Source of the DNA: JAGBWK01 sp964462445
Lineage (GTDB): Bacteria > Bacteroidota > Bacteroidia > Bacteroidales > Muribaculaceae
Length of the DNA stretch: 46,884 nt
Assembly (NCBI GenBank): GCA_964462445.1
Contig: CAYWXG010000016.1
Span: 1 to 46,884 of the forward strand
Direction of reading: 5' to 3'
A program made the position numbers and the translations under genes. How positions within the stretch are numbered: position 1 is the first letter of the stretch; the number at the start of each line of letters is the position of its first letter. Below the pieces are notes generated by a model, which saw nothing but the letters and a program-made list of their open reading frames with translations, did not search any database and had not been told where the DNA came from. Below, in pieces: positions 32,936-41,977 of this stretch.

Positions 32936-32967
32936 TTTGCAAGTTTCAAAAAGAGTGCGTAATTTTG
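32936..32967 (+). promoter_or_regulatory. Promoter of the tRNA-Glu - rpsT - tRNA-Glu unit
   Basis: TTTG at 32936-32939 and TAATTTTG at 32960-32967 match -33 and -7 elements with 20 bp spacing. The start would be about 30 nt before the first tRNA. Confidence 0.65.
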
Positions 32968-33001
32968 CAGTCGCTTTGAGAGGGAAACCTGCAAGCAACG
33001 A

Positions 33002-33073
33002 GGCCCATTCGTCTATCGGTTAGGACGCAAGATTTTCATTCTTGAAAGAGGAGTTCGATTCTCCTATGGGCTA
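33002..33073 (+). tRNA. tRNA-Glu (anticodon TTC), copy 1
   Basis: A complete cloverleaf: acceptor GGCCCAT with ATGGGCT, D arm GTCT...GGAC, anticodon stem CAAGA/TCTTG around loop TTTTCAT (anticodon TTC), and T arm GGAGTTCGATTCTCC. CCA is not encoded. It lies 37 bp before rpsT. Confidence 0.95.
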
Positions 33074-33109
33074 CTAATAAAACAACAAGTAAAAAAGTCA
33101 CATTTAATA

Positions 33110-33361
33110 ATGGCAAACCACAAATCTTCACTTAAGAGAATACGCCAGACGGCTACTCGTCGTCTCCACAACCGCTACTACGCAAAGACTGCACGTAATG
33201 CAGTACGTCGTGTACGCAAAATGACAGAAAAAACAGAAGCACAAGCAGCATTCGTAAAATTGACCGCAATGCTCGACAAGCTTGCTGCAAAAAAACTCAT
33301 ATCGAAGAACAAAGCTTCGAACCTCAAGAGCAAAATTGCTCGCTATATCAACACTCTCTAA
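33110..33361 (+). CDS. rpsT: 30S ribosomal protein S20
   Basis: An 83-residue, very basic, helical protein of the bS20 family. The start MANHKSSLKRIRQTATRRLHNR and the helix pattern up to KSKIARYINTL are typical. It binds 16S rRNA early in 30S assembly. It sits between two identical tRNA-Glu genes with one promoter in front and one terminator behind, so tRNA processing probably releases its mRNA ends. Confidence 0.97.
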   Translation: MANHKSSLKRIRQTATRRLHNRYYAKTARNAVRRVRKMTEKTEAQAAFVKLTAMLDKLAAKKLISKNKASNLKSKIARYINTL

Positions 33362-33388
33362 TAGCGAGAACCCGCTTTTGAAGCAAGC

Positions 33389-33460
33389 GGCCCATTCGTC
33401 TATCGGTTAGGACGCAAGATTTTCATTCTTGAAAGAGGAGTTCGATTCTCCTATGGGCTA
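33389..33460 (+). tRNA. tRNA-Glu (anticodon TTC), copy 2
   Basis: Base-for-base the same 72 nt as the copy at 33002-33073, starting 28 bp after rpsT. Flanks differ, so the duplication is limited to the tRNA gene itself. Confidence 0.95.
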
Positions 33461-33465
33461 CTTCA

Positions 33466-33498
33466 AAGGAGTACGATTAAACATCGTACTCCTTTTTT
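33466..33498 (+). terminator. Terminator of the tRNA-Glu/rpsT unit
   Basis: AAGGAGTACGAT and ATCGTACTCCTT form a 12-bp perfect stem around a five-base loop, followed by further T. Confidence 0.9.
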
Positions 33499-33622
33499 GC
33501 GTTTACAATAGTAGTTATTCATGAAGCCGGATTTGTCGGCGCTTTATTAAACTTTAACACTTAATATCGCTTAAAGAGAATAAATTAGAGAATTAAAGGA
33601 CAATAATATAGCGAATTTTATG

Positions 33623-33630
33623 TAAATTTG
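33623..33630 (+). promoter_or_regulatory. -7 promoter box of dnaX
   Basis: TAAATTTG matches TAnnTTTG; it leaves a leader of about 66 nt before the dnaX ATG. Confidence 0.55.
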
Positions 33631-33701
33631 TCTCAATCGAAAAACTATACGAACCCCCATATAAATCACCCCGGCAAAAACCGGACGAATAGGTATAATA
33701 C

Positions 33702-35513
33702 ATGGACAATTATATCGTATCAGCGCGCAAATACCGCCCATCGACATTTGCATCGGTAGTAGGTCAAAAGGCCCTGACGGCAACGCTCAAGAATGCCATT
33801 GCCACCGACCGATTAGCTCATGCCTACCTTTTCTGCGGAGGAAGAGGAGTGGGGAAAACATCATGCGCACGAATCTTCGCCAAAACAATCAACTGCACAA
33901 ACCCTACGGCCGACGGCGACCCATGCAACGAGTGCGAATCATGCCGTGCGTTCAACGAAAATCGTTCGCTCAACATCATCGAGCTCGATGCGGCATCTAA
34001 TAATAGCGTCGACGATATTCGCGGTCTTGTGGATCAAGTGCAGGTGCCACCCACCGAGGGTCGTTACAGGGTTTTTATCATCGACGAGGTTCACATGCTA
34101 TCAACGGCGGCATTCAATGCATTCCTCAAAACTCTGGAGGAACCGCCAAGTTATGTGGTGTTCATCCTCGCAACTACCGAAAAGCAGAAAATTATTCCGA
34201 CAATACTCTCACGTTGCCAGATATACGATTTCAACCGCATCACGGTCAACGATATGGTGGAACATCTTCTCTATGTTGCATCACAAGAGGGAATAACAGC
34301 CGAACGCTCGGCACTAAGTTTGATAGCGCGAAAGGCCGACGGAGCAATGCGCGATGCTTTGTCGATTTTCGACCAAGTAGCAGCATCGTCGCGCGGTAAT
34401 ATCACATATGCCACTGCTATCGACAACCTCAATGTGCTTGATTCGGCATACTATACCAAATTGGTTGGGGCCTTTGTCAAAGGTGACGTTCAGAGCGCAT
34501 TGCTTATCTACAAAGATATACGCGACCGCGGTTTCGATACCCATTTTTTCATTACCGGATTAGCATCCTACATTCGCGACTTGATGGTGGCTCGTTCCGA
34601 ATCAACGCTCCAATTGCTCGACACCGATGATGAAATAAGAGCAGAGATGGCTGCCACCGCAAAAAATTTACCACTCGACTTCTATTATGCAGCGATGAGC
34701 CTTTGCAACGAGGCCGATTTAAATTATCGCCAAGCATCGTCAAAGACATTCCTTGCAGAGCTTTTGCTCATCAAGCTGTGCCAACTACAAAGCCCCTCCC
34801 CCACTTATAGCGGTAGCGGAGAGGGGCACCTGAAACCCTTTGCCGCACCTACAGGAGAAACAACTCCCCAACCGGCTCCGGTCCAAACTGCGCCACCTTC
34901 AACACCGGTTGTAACTCCAACAAAGCCCCAAGTTCCGGCTCCGACAGCTTCACCGGCACCTGCACTTAGCGCGCAGGCACCTGCTCCGTTGCCTGCGAAG
35001 CCTCAACCTACAACATCGACTGCCGGCTCACCACCACCGCGCCAAGCATCATCACGACAAAAAGGAGTGTTGCGTTCTACCCACCGCGTCGAAACTCAAG
35101 CCACAACAACTCCAACTGCAACACAACAATCGGCAACTGCCCCTAAGCGCAACGAAAGATACACCGACGCCGATGTATTGGCAGCGTGGGATGCTTATGC
35201 AGCAGCGCGACCAACAGAGCATATAATAAAAAATACGATGCGCGACTGCCGACCGCAAAACGTCGGCAACGGCACTTACGACGTGGCATTGAAGAATGAT
35301 ATTCAGACCGAGGAGTTCCGAAAACACCTTGACGGAGTTCTCTTAGCAATTCGCAATGCTACCAAGAACGACTACATAAACATTACACTCTCACTCAACG
35401 AAGCCGGACCGGCACCTATGATATGGAATGACCGCGAAATTCTCGCCCATTTAACATCAGTGTCGCCTAATGTCGTAAAACTGATAGATAAATTCAATCT
35501 CAAACTGATATAA
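33702..35513 (+). CDS. dnaX: DNA polymerase III gamma/tau subunit
   Basis: A 603-residue clamp-loader ATPase. Walker A is GGRGVGKTS (46-54); zinc cysteines are C65, C75, C78 and C81; Walker B is IIDEVHM (126-132), followed by ATTEKQKIIPTILSRCQ with the SRC arginine finger. It loads the sliding clamp and ties the replisome together. Residues about 365-490 are a Pro/Ala/Thr-rich low-complexity linker before a C-terminal tau-like domain. The linker begins with a short palindromic DNA insert (34792-34827). Whether a frameshift makes a short gamma form cannot be told; no A/T-rich slippery site stood out. Confidence 0.95.
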   Translation: MDNYIVSARKYRPSTFASVVGQKALTATLKNAIATDRLAHAYLFCGGRGVGKTSCARIFAKTINCTNPTADGDPCNECESCRAFNENRSLNIIELDAASNNSVDDIRGLVDQVQVPPTEGRYRVFIIDEVHMLSTAAFNAFLKTLEEPPSYVVFILATTEKQKIIPTILSRCQIYDFNRITVNDMVEHLLYVASQEGITAERSALSLIARKADGAMRDALSIFDQVAASSRGNITYATAIDNLNVLDSAYYTKLVGAFVKGDVQSALLIYKDIRDRGFDTHFFITGLASYIRDLMVARSESTLQLLDTDDEIRAEMAATAKNLPLDFYYAAMSLCNEADLNYRQASSKTFLAELLLIKLCQLQSPSPTYSGSGEGHLKPFAAPTGETTPQPAPVQTAPPSTPVVTPTKPQVPAPTASPAPALSAQAPAPLPAKPQPTTSTAGSPPPRQASSRQKGVLRSTHRVETQATTTPTATQQSATAPKRNERYTDADVLAAWDAYAAARPTEHIIKNTMRDCRPQNVGNGTYDVALKNDIQTEEFRKHLDGVLLAIRNATKNDYINITLSLNEAGPAPMIWNDREILAHLTSVSPNVVKLIDKFNLKLI

Positions 35514-35565
35514 AATAAAAAAGCGATAAACACCGGCAAGGTGTTGAAGCGTGAAAATTCACAAT

Positions 35566-38550
35566 ATGAGAAAATTATTAGCAACCACCGCAATCGCAAC
35601 AGTAACAGCACTCACAGCTGTAGCCGGAGTGAACTCGCCGACAACCGAGGGTTATCACCAGCGAGCTATTGATATGTACAACGACGCTAACTATGTCGGT
35701 TGCACCGACCAAATGCGTTACGTAAAGAAAAACAATCCGACAGCGGCCGAGCTTGAAGATGCCGACTATTATATCGCAATGTCGTCGATGCATCTCAACA
35801 AGGGAGATGCCGAAGCACTTATAAAATACTTTATGTGGCGCTATCCGTCGTCGGCACGTATTGCAGAAATGCATCTGACGCTTGGTAATCTTTACATGAC
35901 CTCCGAACGCTATGGCGAAGCTCTAAAGGAGTTGAATTTAATAGAAGCCAAGTCGCTCGACCGCAGCAGCAACGAGCGATACGAAGCCTCGCGTGCATTT
36001 TGCTTACTCAAACAAGGGGATTACGATCTTGCCGAACCGATATATCGCCGTTTGGCTCATTCAAAAGAATATGCCGATGAAGCTCGTTTCTATGAGGGAT
36101 ATATTGCATACGTCAAAAAAGATTATAGCAAAGCTGCCAACCTATTCAAAAAATGCAATAAAGGGAAAGCTCCCGGCAATATGTCCGACTACTATTTGGC
36201 TCAAATATATTACCTCAATGGTGATTACTCACAAGCTGCCTCCACGGCTCGCCGCCTCTACAACGACGAAAGCGTGGATGCCTCGTTCCGCTACGAAGCA
36301 ATGCGTGTGGCAGGAGAATCCTACTATCAACTCGACAATCTTAACGAAGCATTGCCTTTGCTGAGGGATTATGTTGCCAACACCTCTACTCCACTTCCTA
36401 CCACACTCTACATCCTCGGTGTAACGGAGTATCGCGAAGGGAACTACGATGAAGCAATAAAGAACTTGACACCGGCAATAGATTTTGACAACGCTATGGG
36501 TCAGAGTGCCAACTTATTCATCGGTCAGTCGATGATGAAGCAAGCCAACTATTCCGGAGCAATGATAGCATTTGACCGTGCATTGCGCATGATCCACGAT
36601 AACGATGTGCGCGAAGCTGCGTTCTACAATTATGCCGTAGCAAAGACCGAGGGGGGAAAGATTCCTTTCGGAAATTCCGTTGCTACATTTGAGGAATTTT
36701 TGACCACATTCCCAAATTCTCAATATGCCGAACAGGTTCGCGAATACCTCGTTTCGGGATATATGACCGACAACAACTATTCGGCAGCGTTGACTGCAAT
36801 TAATCAAATCAAACAACCGTCGGAAAAAATTATTGCCGCCAAACAGCAAGTGTTATATGCGTTAGGCACACGTGAAGTGATGGCCGGCAACAATGATGAA
36901 GCTATCAAGCATCTCACTGAGGCAATTAAATTAAAATCTCATAATGCCAATACTGCCGCAGAATCAGAGTTGTGGCTCGGAGAAGCTTATTATGCCACCG
37001 GCAACTACGCAAATGCGCAAAAATCATATGCCAATGCAATGAGCGGCAATCGCCTATCTGCAGCAAATAAGGTCACAGCCCTCTATGGCATCGGCTACAG
37101 CTGCTTCCGCCAAGGCGATTCAGAAAAAGCAAGTCAATATTTCAATGACTTCATCAACGCAAAATCGGCGCCATCAAGCGTCCTCAAAGCCGATGCGTTA
37201 AATCGTATTGCCGATCACTATTATAGCAAGAAAGAATTTAGCAAAGCCGCATCGACCTATAATGATGCATATCTCGCGAATCCCACTACCGGCGACTACG
37301 CATTATTGTCGCGCGCTCGCATGAACGGCTACGACGGCAACTACAAAAACAAAGTTGACTTGTTGCAGAAATTCATCAAGGAATTTCCGAAATCGAGCAT
37401 GCTTCCTCAAGCCTACATCGAATTGGGTGAAGGGTATGCACAATTGGGCAATTCCGACCGCTCTATTGAAGCGTATTCAGTTGTGGCATCGCGCTACAGC
37501 AATAGCGCCTACGGACGTCAAGCCAACCTCCTTTTGGCTCTTGCCTACCTCAACGAAAACGACAAATCTCAAGCCATTGCCACCTACAAACAGTTGATTA
37601 GCAATGCGCCCGGTTCGGAAGAAGCTGTTCAAGCATCAGAAAACCTTAAACAGCTTATGGCCAATGACGGCCAACTCGATGAATACGTTTCATTCATCAA
37701 CTCAGTGCCCGGAGCTACACCGGTCAACGCATCTGACGTTGAAAATGCTGCATTCGTGGCTGCCGAACGCGACTACCTCAGAAAAGGGTTGACCGCAAAA
37801 TTGACCGACTACCTCAACCGCTTCCCGCAAGGAACATCACGCGCCATCGCATTGGGCTACGTTATAGATGCCTCATCGACTGCCGGCGACAACGATGCAA
37901 CTGTGAAATATGCATCGGAATTAGTTGAAAAATACCCCGACAACGCCCTTGTGCCATCAGCTCTTAAAGCAAAAGCCGAAGCCCTCGCGACTCAAAGCAA
38001 AGGGGAACTTGCTCTTGCTGCCTATGAGCAACTTAGCGTCACTGCATCTACACCCGAAATGCTCAATGAAGCGCAATTGGGCATCATGCGCATAGCTCGC
38101 GACCTCGGCCAATATCAACGCGCCATCGATGCAGCAACTGCTATTACGGCATCTTCAACACCTACTACGCAACAACGCGCAGAAGCTGAGTTTACTCACG
38201 CTGACGCCCTCTACAACATCGGCGACACCACAAATGCCTTAGCTAAATGGAGTGAATTATCGACCAATATCAACGATATTTACGGCACTCGGGCATTGTT
38301 CCGCATTGCTCAGGCTCAATTCGACAACAACAATCTTGCCGAAGCGCGTAAATCGGCCGAAGCTTTGATTGACTCCGACACGCCTCATAATTATTGGCTC
38401 GCTCGCGGATTTATCCTCATCTCCGATATTAATCGCGCTGAAGGAAACACATTTGAGGCCGACCAATATCTCATAAGCCTCCGCGACAACTATCCCGGCA
38501 CCGAAACCGATATTTTCAAAATGATTGACGATCGTCTCAATAACAAATAA
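35566..38550 (+). CDS. Large exported tetratricopeptide-repeat protein
   Basis: About 994 residues from the ATG at 35566 (a GTG at 35551 is also in frame). A signal peptide (ATTAIATVTALTAVAG) is followed by TPR repeats along almost the whole length, with typical units such as 'A...y..GnY..A...Y..' (for example AYYATGNYANAQKSYANAM and IGYSCFRQGDSEKASQYFNDF). It is likely a periplasmic solenoid that binds partner proteins. It lies 52 bp after dnaX and 12 bp before the outer-membrane barrel gene, so it probably works with that barrel. The TPR-barrel pair recurs in Bacteroidales; its role is not established to my knowledge. Confidence 0.8.
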   Translation: MRKLLATTAIATVTALTAVAGVNSPTTEGYHQRAIDMYNDANYVGCTDQMRYVKKNNPTAAELEDADYYIAMSSMHLNKGDAEALIKYFMWRYPSSARIAEMHLTLGNLYMTSERYGEALKELNLIEAKSLDRSSNERYEASRAFCLLKQGDYDLAEPIYRRLAHSKEYADEARFYEGYIAYVKKDYSKAANLFKKCNKGKAPGNMSDYYLAQIYYLNGDYSQAASTARRLYNDESVDASFRYEAMRVAGESYYQLDNLNEALPLLRDYVANTSTPLPTTLYILGVTEYREGNYDEAIKNLTPAIDFDNAMGQSANLFIGQSMMKQANYSGAMIAFDRALRMIHDNDVREAAFYNYAVAKTEGGKIPFGNSVATFEEFLTTFPNSQYAEQVREYLVSGYMTDNNYSAALTAINQIKQPSEKIIAAKQQVLYALGTREVMAGNNDEAIKHLTEAIKLKSHNANTAAESELWLGEAYYATGNYANAQKSYANAMSGNRLSAANKVTALYGIGYSCFRQGDSEKASQYFNDFINAKSAPSSVLKADALNRIADHYYSKKEFSKAASTYNDAYLANPTTGDYALLSRARMNGYDGNYKNKVDLLQKFIKEFPKSSMLPQAYIELGEGYAQLGNSDRSIEAYSVVASRYSNSAYGRQANLLLALAYLNENDKSQAIATYKQLISNAPGSEEAVQASENLKQLMANDGQLDEYVSFINSVPGATPVNASDVENAAFVAAERDYLRKGLTAKLTDYLNRFPQGTSRAIALGYVIDASSTAGDNDATVKYASELVEKYPDNALVPSALKAKAEALATQSKGELALAAYEQLSVTASTPEMLNEAQLGIMRIARDLGQYQRAIDAATAITASSTPTTQQRAEAEFTHADALYNIGDTTNALAKWSELSTNINDIYGTRALFRIAQAQFDNNNLAEARKSAEALIDSDTPHNYWLARGFILISDINRAEGNTFEADQYLISLRDNYPGTETDIFKMIDDRLNNK

Positions 38551-38562
38551 TCATCGACTACA

Positions 38563-40296
38563 ATGAAAAGACAATATATCTCACTTGCCGCAATATTCCT
38601 CAGCTTAGGCTTGACAGCACAAACGCTCTCTAAAGAGATTGTCATCGACCGCGAAGTTGAGCCTACTCTTCCGGATGTAACCCGTATCAGCAATTTCCCG
38701 ACATTGATGCAACCACAAGCGCCAAAATCGCGCCTGCCCTACGTCGACGTTACCGCTGCCGCTAACACCCCAGGAATGTTAACCACTCTTGAACCTGCCA
38801 ACGGTCAACCTGCATTTAATGTGTCCCCTTATCGCGGATATGCCTCATTAGGCTATTTCCCGGCCTACAATTTGGGCATTTCGGCAGGATATGCTATCAT
38901 TGCAAAGCCCACATCGTCACTCAACGTCTGGACTCAATTTGACGGATACTCCTTCGATAATCAATATGACGAATCTCTAAATCGCAACAGTGTGACTATC
39001 GGTGCTGACTTTTCTCACCTTTTCAATCGTCGCTCCCGACTTGACCTCACCACCGATTTCACCTACAATGCCTACAATCGTCCGTGGGAAACACTTGACC
39101 CCGACCACAACACTACAGCATTTAATTTTGACGCAGCTTGGTCGTCACGATTAAATTCTGTAGCCTATTACGCTACTGCCGGGTTCAATCACTTCGGATT
39201 CTCTGGCAAAGAAATTGGATTGAGTTTGACACCGCTCGACGCCGTTTCGCAAAACATTATAAAATTAGCAGTTGGTGGTGCCTACAAATTAAATGCAAAA
39301 TCAGCTTTTACCGCTCACATCGGCATTAACTTCGTGAATATAAGTAATTTCAACAATCTCGAAGCGGATCCGATAGTAGGTGGCACACCTACAGTAAGCC
39401 CTATCCTCACTCCGGGTAAAGGGGAAACTATGGCATTGATTACTTTAGCACCATCTTATCGCTTTGCTTCGGGAAGCTTCTCTACCAATATCGGATTGAA
39501 AGCGCAAATTTCCACCAATGCCGACAAATCTTTCCACATCGCGCCCGACATTAAATTCAATCTTCGCCCGACATCGACTTTCGGCGCTACTTTGACATTT
39601 GGAGGTGGAGAACATATCAACAAACTATCCGAGCTCTACGCCGTCAACCCCTACATGTCGGTGGGGCAAGGCTTTAAATTCTCAAACGTACCGTTCACCG
39701 CTAATCTTGCGCTCACATTCGGTCCGTTCTATGGCGCATCGATAGAACTATTTGGAGGATATAGCATCGCCAACGACTGGTTTATGCCCGATGTAGTTGA
39801 TATCACAGGCGACAACAATGTAGTAAGTATCCCCGGTCGCACAGTATATGCCACAATGTTCAGCCCCGTCGACCTTCGCGCCGTAAACTACGGAGCAAAG
39901 TTCACATGGAAATACAATAAAAACATCGAAGCATCAATTAAATATAGCGGAGCTCCGGGTTCATATCGCCACAGCTACTATCTCAACCACGACCGTGCAC
40001 GCCACGTGTTGGATATTAACGCATCGGTAACTCCTATTAAGCCTTTGACTATCGACGCTTCATTTGAATTGCGTGCCGGGCGTTCGCTCTACAGTCAATG
40101 GGGAGCGACAAGTGAAATGGTGAAATATGACCTCGAAGCAGCCAATAGCTTGAATATCGGTGCAACATACCGTTTCTTCGATTGGTTGTCAGTATTTGCC
40201 AAAGTGGAAAATATTCTTGGTAATAAAGCCTACATGTACAACATGCTTGAGCAGCAAGGTGTACACGGACTTATCGGCGCCTCATTGAAATTTTAA
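38563..40296 (+). CDS. Outer-membrane beta-barrel protein, plug-less TonB-receptor-like
   Basis: A 577-residue protein with a signal peptide ending LTAQ, a proline-rich start to the mature part (REVEPTLPDVTRISNFP), and then alternating aromatic beta strands to the C-terminal Phe (LIGASLKF). The strand style is like TonB-dependent receptors (for example FAKVENILGNKAYMYN near the end) but no plug domain precedes it. It starts 12 bp after the TPR gene and ends before a strong terminator. It probably forms an outer-membrane complex with the TPR protein; the substrate is unknown. Confidence 0.75.
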   Translation: MKRQYISLAAIFLSLGLTAQTLSKEIVIDREVEPTLPDVTRISNFPTLMQPQAPKSRLPYVDVTAAANTPGMLTTLEPANGQPAFNVSPYRGYASLGYFPAYNLGISAGYAIIAKPTSSLNVWTQFDGYSFDNQYDESLNRNSVTIGADFSHLFNRRSRLDLTTDFTYNAYNRPWETLDPDHNTTAFNFDAAWSSRLNSVAYYATAGFNHFGFSGKEIGLSLTPLDAVSQNIIKLAVGGAYKLNAKSAFTAHIGINFVNISNFNNLEADPIVGGTPTVSPILTPGKGETMALITLAPSYRFASGSFSTNIGLKAQISTNADKSFHIAPDIKFNLRPTSTFGATLTFGGGEHINKLSELYAVNPYMSVGQGFKFSNVPFTANLALTFGPFYGASIELFGGYSIANDWFMPDVVDITGDNNVVSIPGRTVYATMFSPVDLRAVNYGAKFTWKYNKNIEASIKYSGAPGSYRHSYYLNHDRARHVLDINASVTPIKPLTIDASFELRAGRSLYSQWGATSEMVKYDLEAANSLNIGATYRFFDWLSVFAKVENILGNKAYMYNMLEQQGVHGLIGASLKF

Positions 40297-40328
40297 AAGC
40301 ATTACCTTTTAACCCTTTTGGGTTCTCT

Positions 40329-40360
40329 CGCTCCATTGAGTCACGATACTCAATGGAGCG
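40329..40360 (+). terminator. Terminator of the dnaX - TPR - barrel region
   Basis: CGCTCCATTGAG (40329-40340) and CTCAATGGAGCG (40349-40360) form a 12-bp perfect stem followed by ATATTTTA. Confidence 0.75.
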
Positions 40361-40384
40361 ATATTTTATGCGTTAAGGTCGAGT

Positions 40385-40449
40385 GTCAGCCCATGGAGTG
40401 AGGGTCTCCCGGCCCTCACAGCGTGCGAAGCACGAGAAAGCGTAGCAAA
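40385..40449. repeat. Dispersed palindromic repeat, single unit
   Basis: Contains GAGGGTC-TCCC-GGCCCTC (40400-40417), preceded by GTCAGCCCATGGAGT and followed by CGTGCGAAGCACG and AAAGCGTAGC. The same three parts occur near the right end of the window (46680-46740), so this is a member of that interspersed family. Confidence 0.7.
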
Positions 40450-40481
40450 TCCCCCGAAAATGAAGACTAATCCTCGGGGGA
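40450..40481 (-). terminator. Terminator overlapping the end of the RecD-like helicase gene
   Basis: TCCCCCGA (40450-40457) and TCGGGGGA (40474-40481) form an 8-bp stem that overlaps the helicase stop codon; TTTGC follows on the minus strand. Confidence 0.5.
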
Positions 40482-41861
40482 AACTATAGAGGGGGAAATG
40501 TAAGTAATAGTAGTACGTGCGCGCGTCGTGGCGGTATAGAGCCAACGATAAAAATCAATTGTGGTGACAGCATCGTTGGAAATATTTGCCATGTCGACAA
40601 ATACCGATTGCCATTGACCCCCCTGTGCTTTGTGACAGGTCACAGCATAGGCATATTTAACACGAAGTGCGTTGAAATAGGGGTCGGTGTGAAACGCTCG
40701 TCGTCGCACGTCGGGGTCGGCGGCCGACGATGGGTCAAGCCCCGCAAGCGCTCGGCTTATCAACATCTCCTCATGCTCAGGATTTAACCCCGCAGTGTCG
40801 GAATTAAGTGAGTTGAGTATGAGTTTTGCGTCGAAAGTAATATCGCGGTCGGGCATCGAAAGCTCGACATCGGCAAAACGCAAGAATCCTATGATTTCCG
40901 TGCCATATATCTTATTGATTTTCACCACATCGCCATTGGCTACAAAATCGGCACCTTTGACTCGTGAGGTCCAAAAATAATTATTCTTAGCAATAAGCAA
41001 TGGCTCGTCGCGCGTAATAACATCTTCCTTTTCAAGTATCGATTTACGTATCGCCAGATTAAATTCCATTGCTCGCTTATTGGAGCGCGTTATCAATATA
41101 GTGTCGTCAACTCCATAATTATTATAGGAATTGATTAGTTCATCTTGCAACTCTTCGCCACCGATGGATTTGACATCGGCAAACGGGCGCACACGCAATT
41201 GTGGCACCGGGAGCGGGTCCTGCAACATTGCTCGCCGCAACATAGTGGCATTATAAAGAATTCCGGAACGCGCTTTTTGACGCACTGTCTGCGTAATCAC
41301 CGCTCGTGTCACCCTAAGTCCGAGCTGACGCAATCTGTCGGGCGACATTGCCGGAGAAGTATCACACCCCACCGGGGGCAACTGCGCACCATCACCGAGT
41401 AATATCATGCGGCAATCATGACCCGAACCATAGACATAATGAACCAAATCCTCAAGCAATGATTCATGCCCACTTTCCCCTATCATAGAGGCTTCGTCGA
41501 CAATGAAGATGGCATTAGTGTGAGGATTGTCGGCGACACCGGCAACAGCTGCAACATCGCCAAGTCCCTTGTAGATTTTGCGGTGAATGGTCATCGCCTT
41601 TTTGTCGGCAAACCCACTCAACACCTTTGCGGCGCGTCCTGTGGGGGCAAGCAATACGGTGGGCCGACGCACGGCGCGCAATGCTTTGACCAAGGCCGCC
41701 ACAACTGAAGTTTTACCGGTACCGGCATATCCGTTGAGCAAAAAGACGGCATTATAAGGGGTTGTATCGGCGCAGAAACGCGCGAGGGCGTTGATCAACG
41801 CCCTCTGCTGTTCCGTCGGGGGAAATCCCATCTCGGCGGTTATTTGTTCTGCTAATTGCAC
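40467..41861 (-). CDS. RecD-like/PIF1-type superfamily 1 DNA helicase
   Basis: A 464-residue SF1 helicase. Walker A is GYAGTGKTS (44-52), motif II is FIVDEASMI, motif III is ILLGDGAQLPPVG, and the C-terminal motifs include YAVTCHKAQGGQWQSVFVD and WLYTATTRARTTITYI. It is shorter than RecD of RecBCD and matches the stand-alone 'ATP-dependent RecD-like' helicases common in Bacteroidetes, presumed to act in DNA repair. The start is GTG at 41861; an ATG at 41831 is a possible alternative. It is downstream of serS, separated by a large AT-rich inverted repeat, so read-through from serS may be limited. Confidence 0.85.
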   Translation of the reverse strand: MQLAEQITAEMGFPPTEQQRALINALARFCADTTPYNAVFLLNGYAGTGKTSVVAALVKALRAVRRPTVLLAPTGRAAKVLSGFADKKAMTIHRKIYKGLGDVAAVAGVADNPHTNAIFIVDEASMIGESGHESLLEDLVHYVYGSGHDCRMILLGDGAQLPPVGCDTSPAMSPDRLRQLGLRVTRAVITQTVRQKARSGILYNATMLRRAMLQDPLPVPQLRVRPFADVKSIGGEELQDELINSYNNYGVDDTILITRSNKRAMEFNLAIRKSILEKEDVITRDEPLLIAKNNYFWTSRVKGADFVANGDVVKINKIYGTEIIGFLRFADVELSMPDRDITFDAKLILNSLNSDTAGLNPEHEEMLISRALAGLDPSSAADPDVRRRAFHTDPYFNALRVKYAYAVTCHKAQGGQWQSVFVDMANISNDAVTTIDFYRWLYTATTRARTTITYISPSIVSPED

Positions 41862-41875
41862 TACGTCAATTTTTC

Positions 41876-41977
41876 AATTCATAATTCTTAATTCATAATT
41901 CATAATTTAAATAAGCCTTAATTGTCTCTACCCTCAGAGTTGGCAATTATGAATTATGAATTATGCATTATGAATTA
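41876..41977. repeat. AT-rich inverted repeat built from AATTATGAATT units
   Basis: The left arm (41876-41910) is made of AATTCATAATT-like units. The right arm (about 41943-41977) is its reverse complement at about 30 of 35 positions and runs into the serS stop. The centre holds a CTACCCTCAGAG-type loop. It can act as a terminator or an mRNA 3' stabiliser between serS and the helicase gene. Confidence 0.7.

Noticed and set aside
33002..33460. tRNA-Glu duplication as attachment sites of an integrated element
   Set aside because: Only the tRNA itself is repeated, the enclosed DNA is the housekeeping gene rpsT, and no integrase is near.
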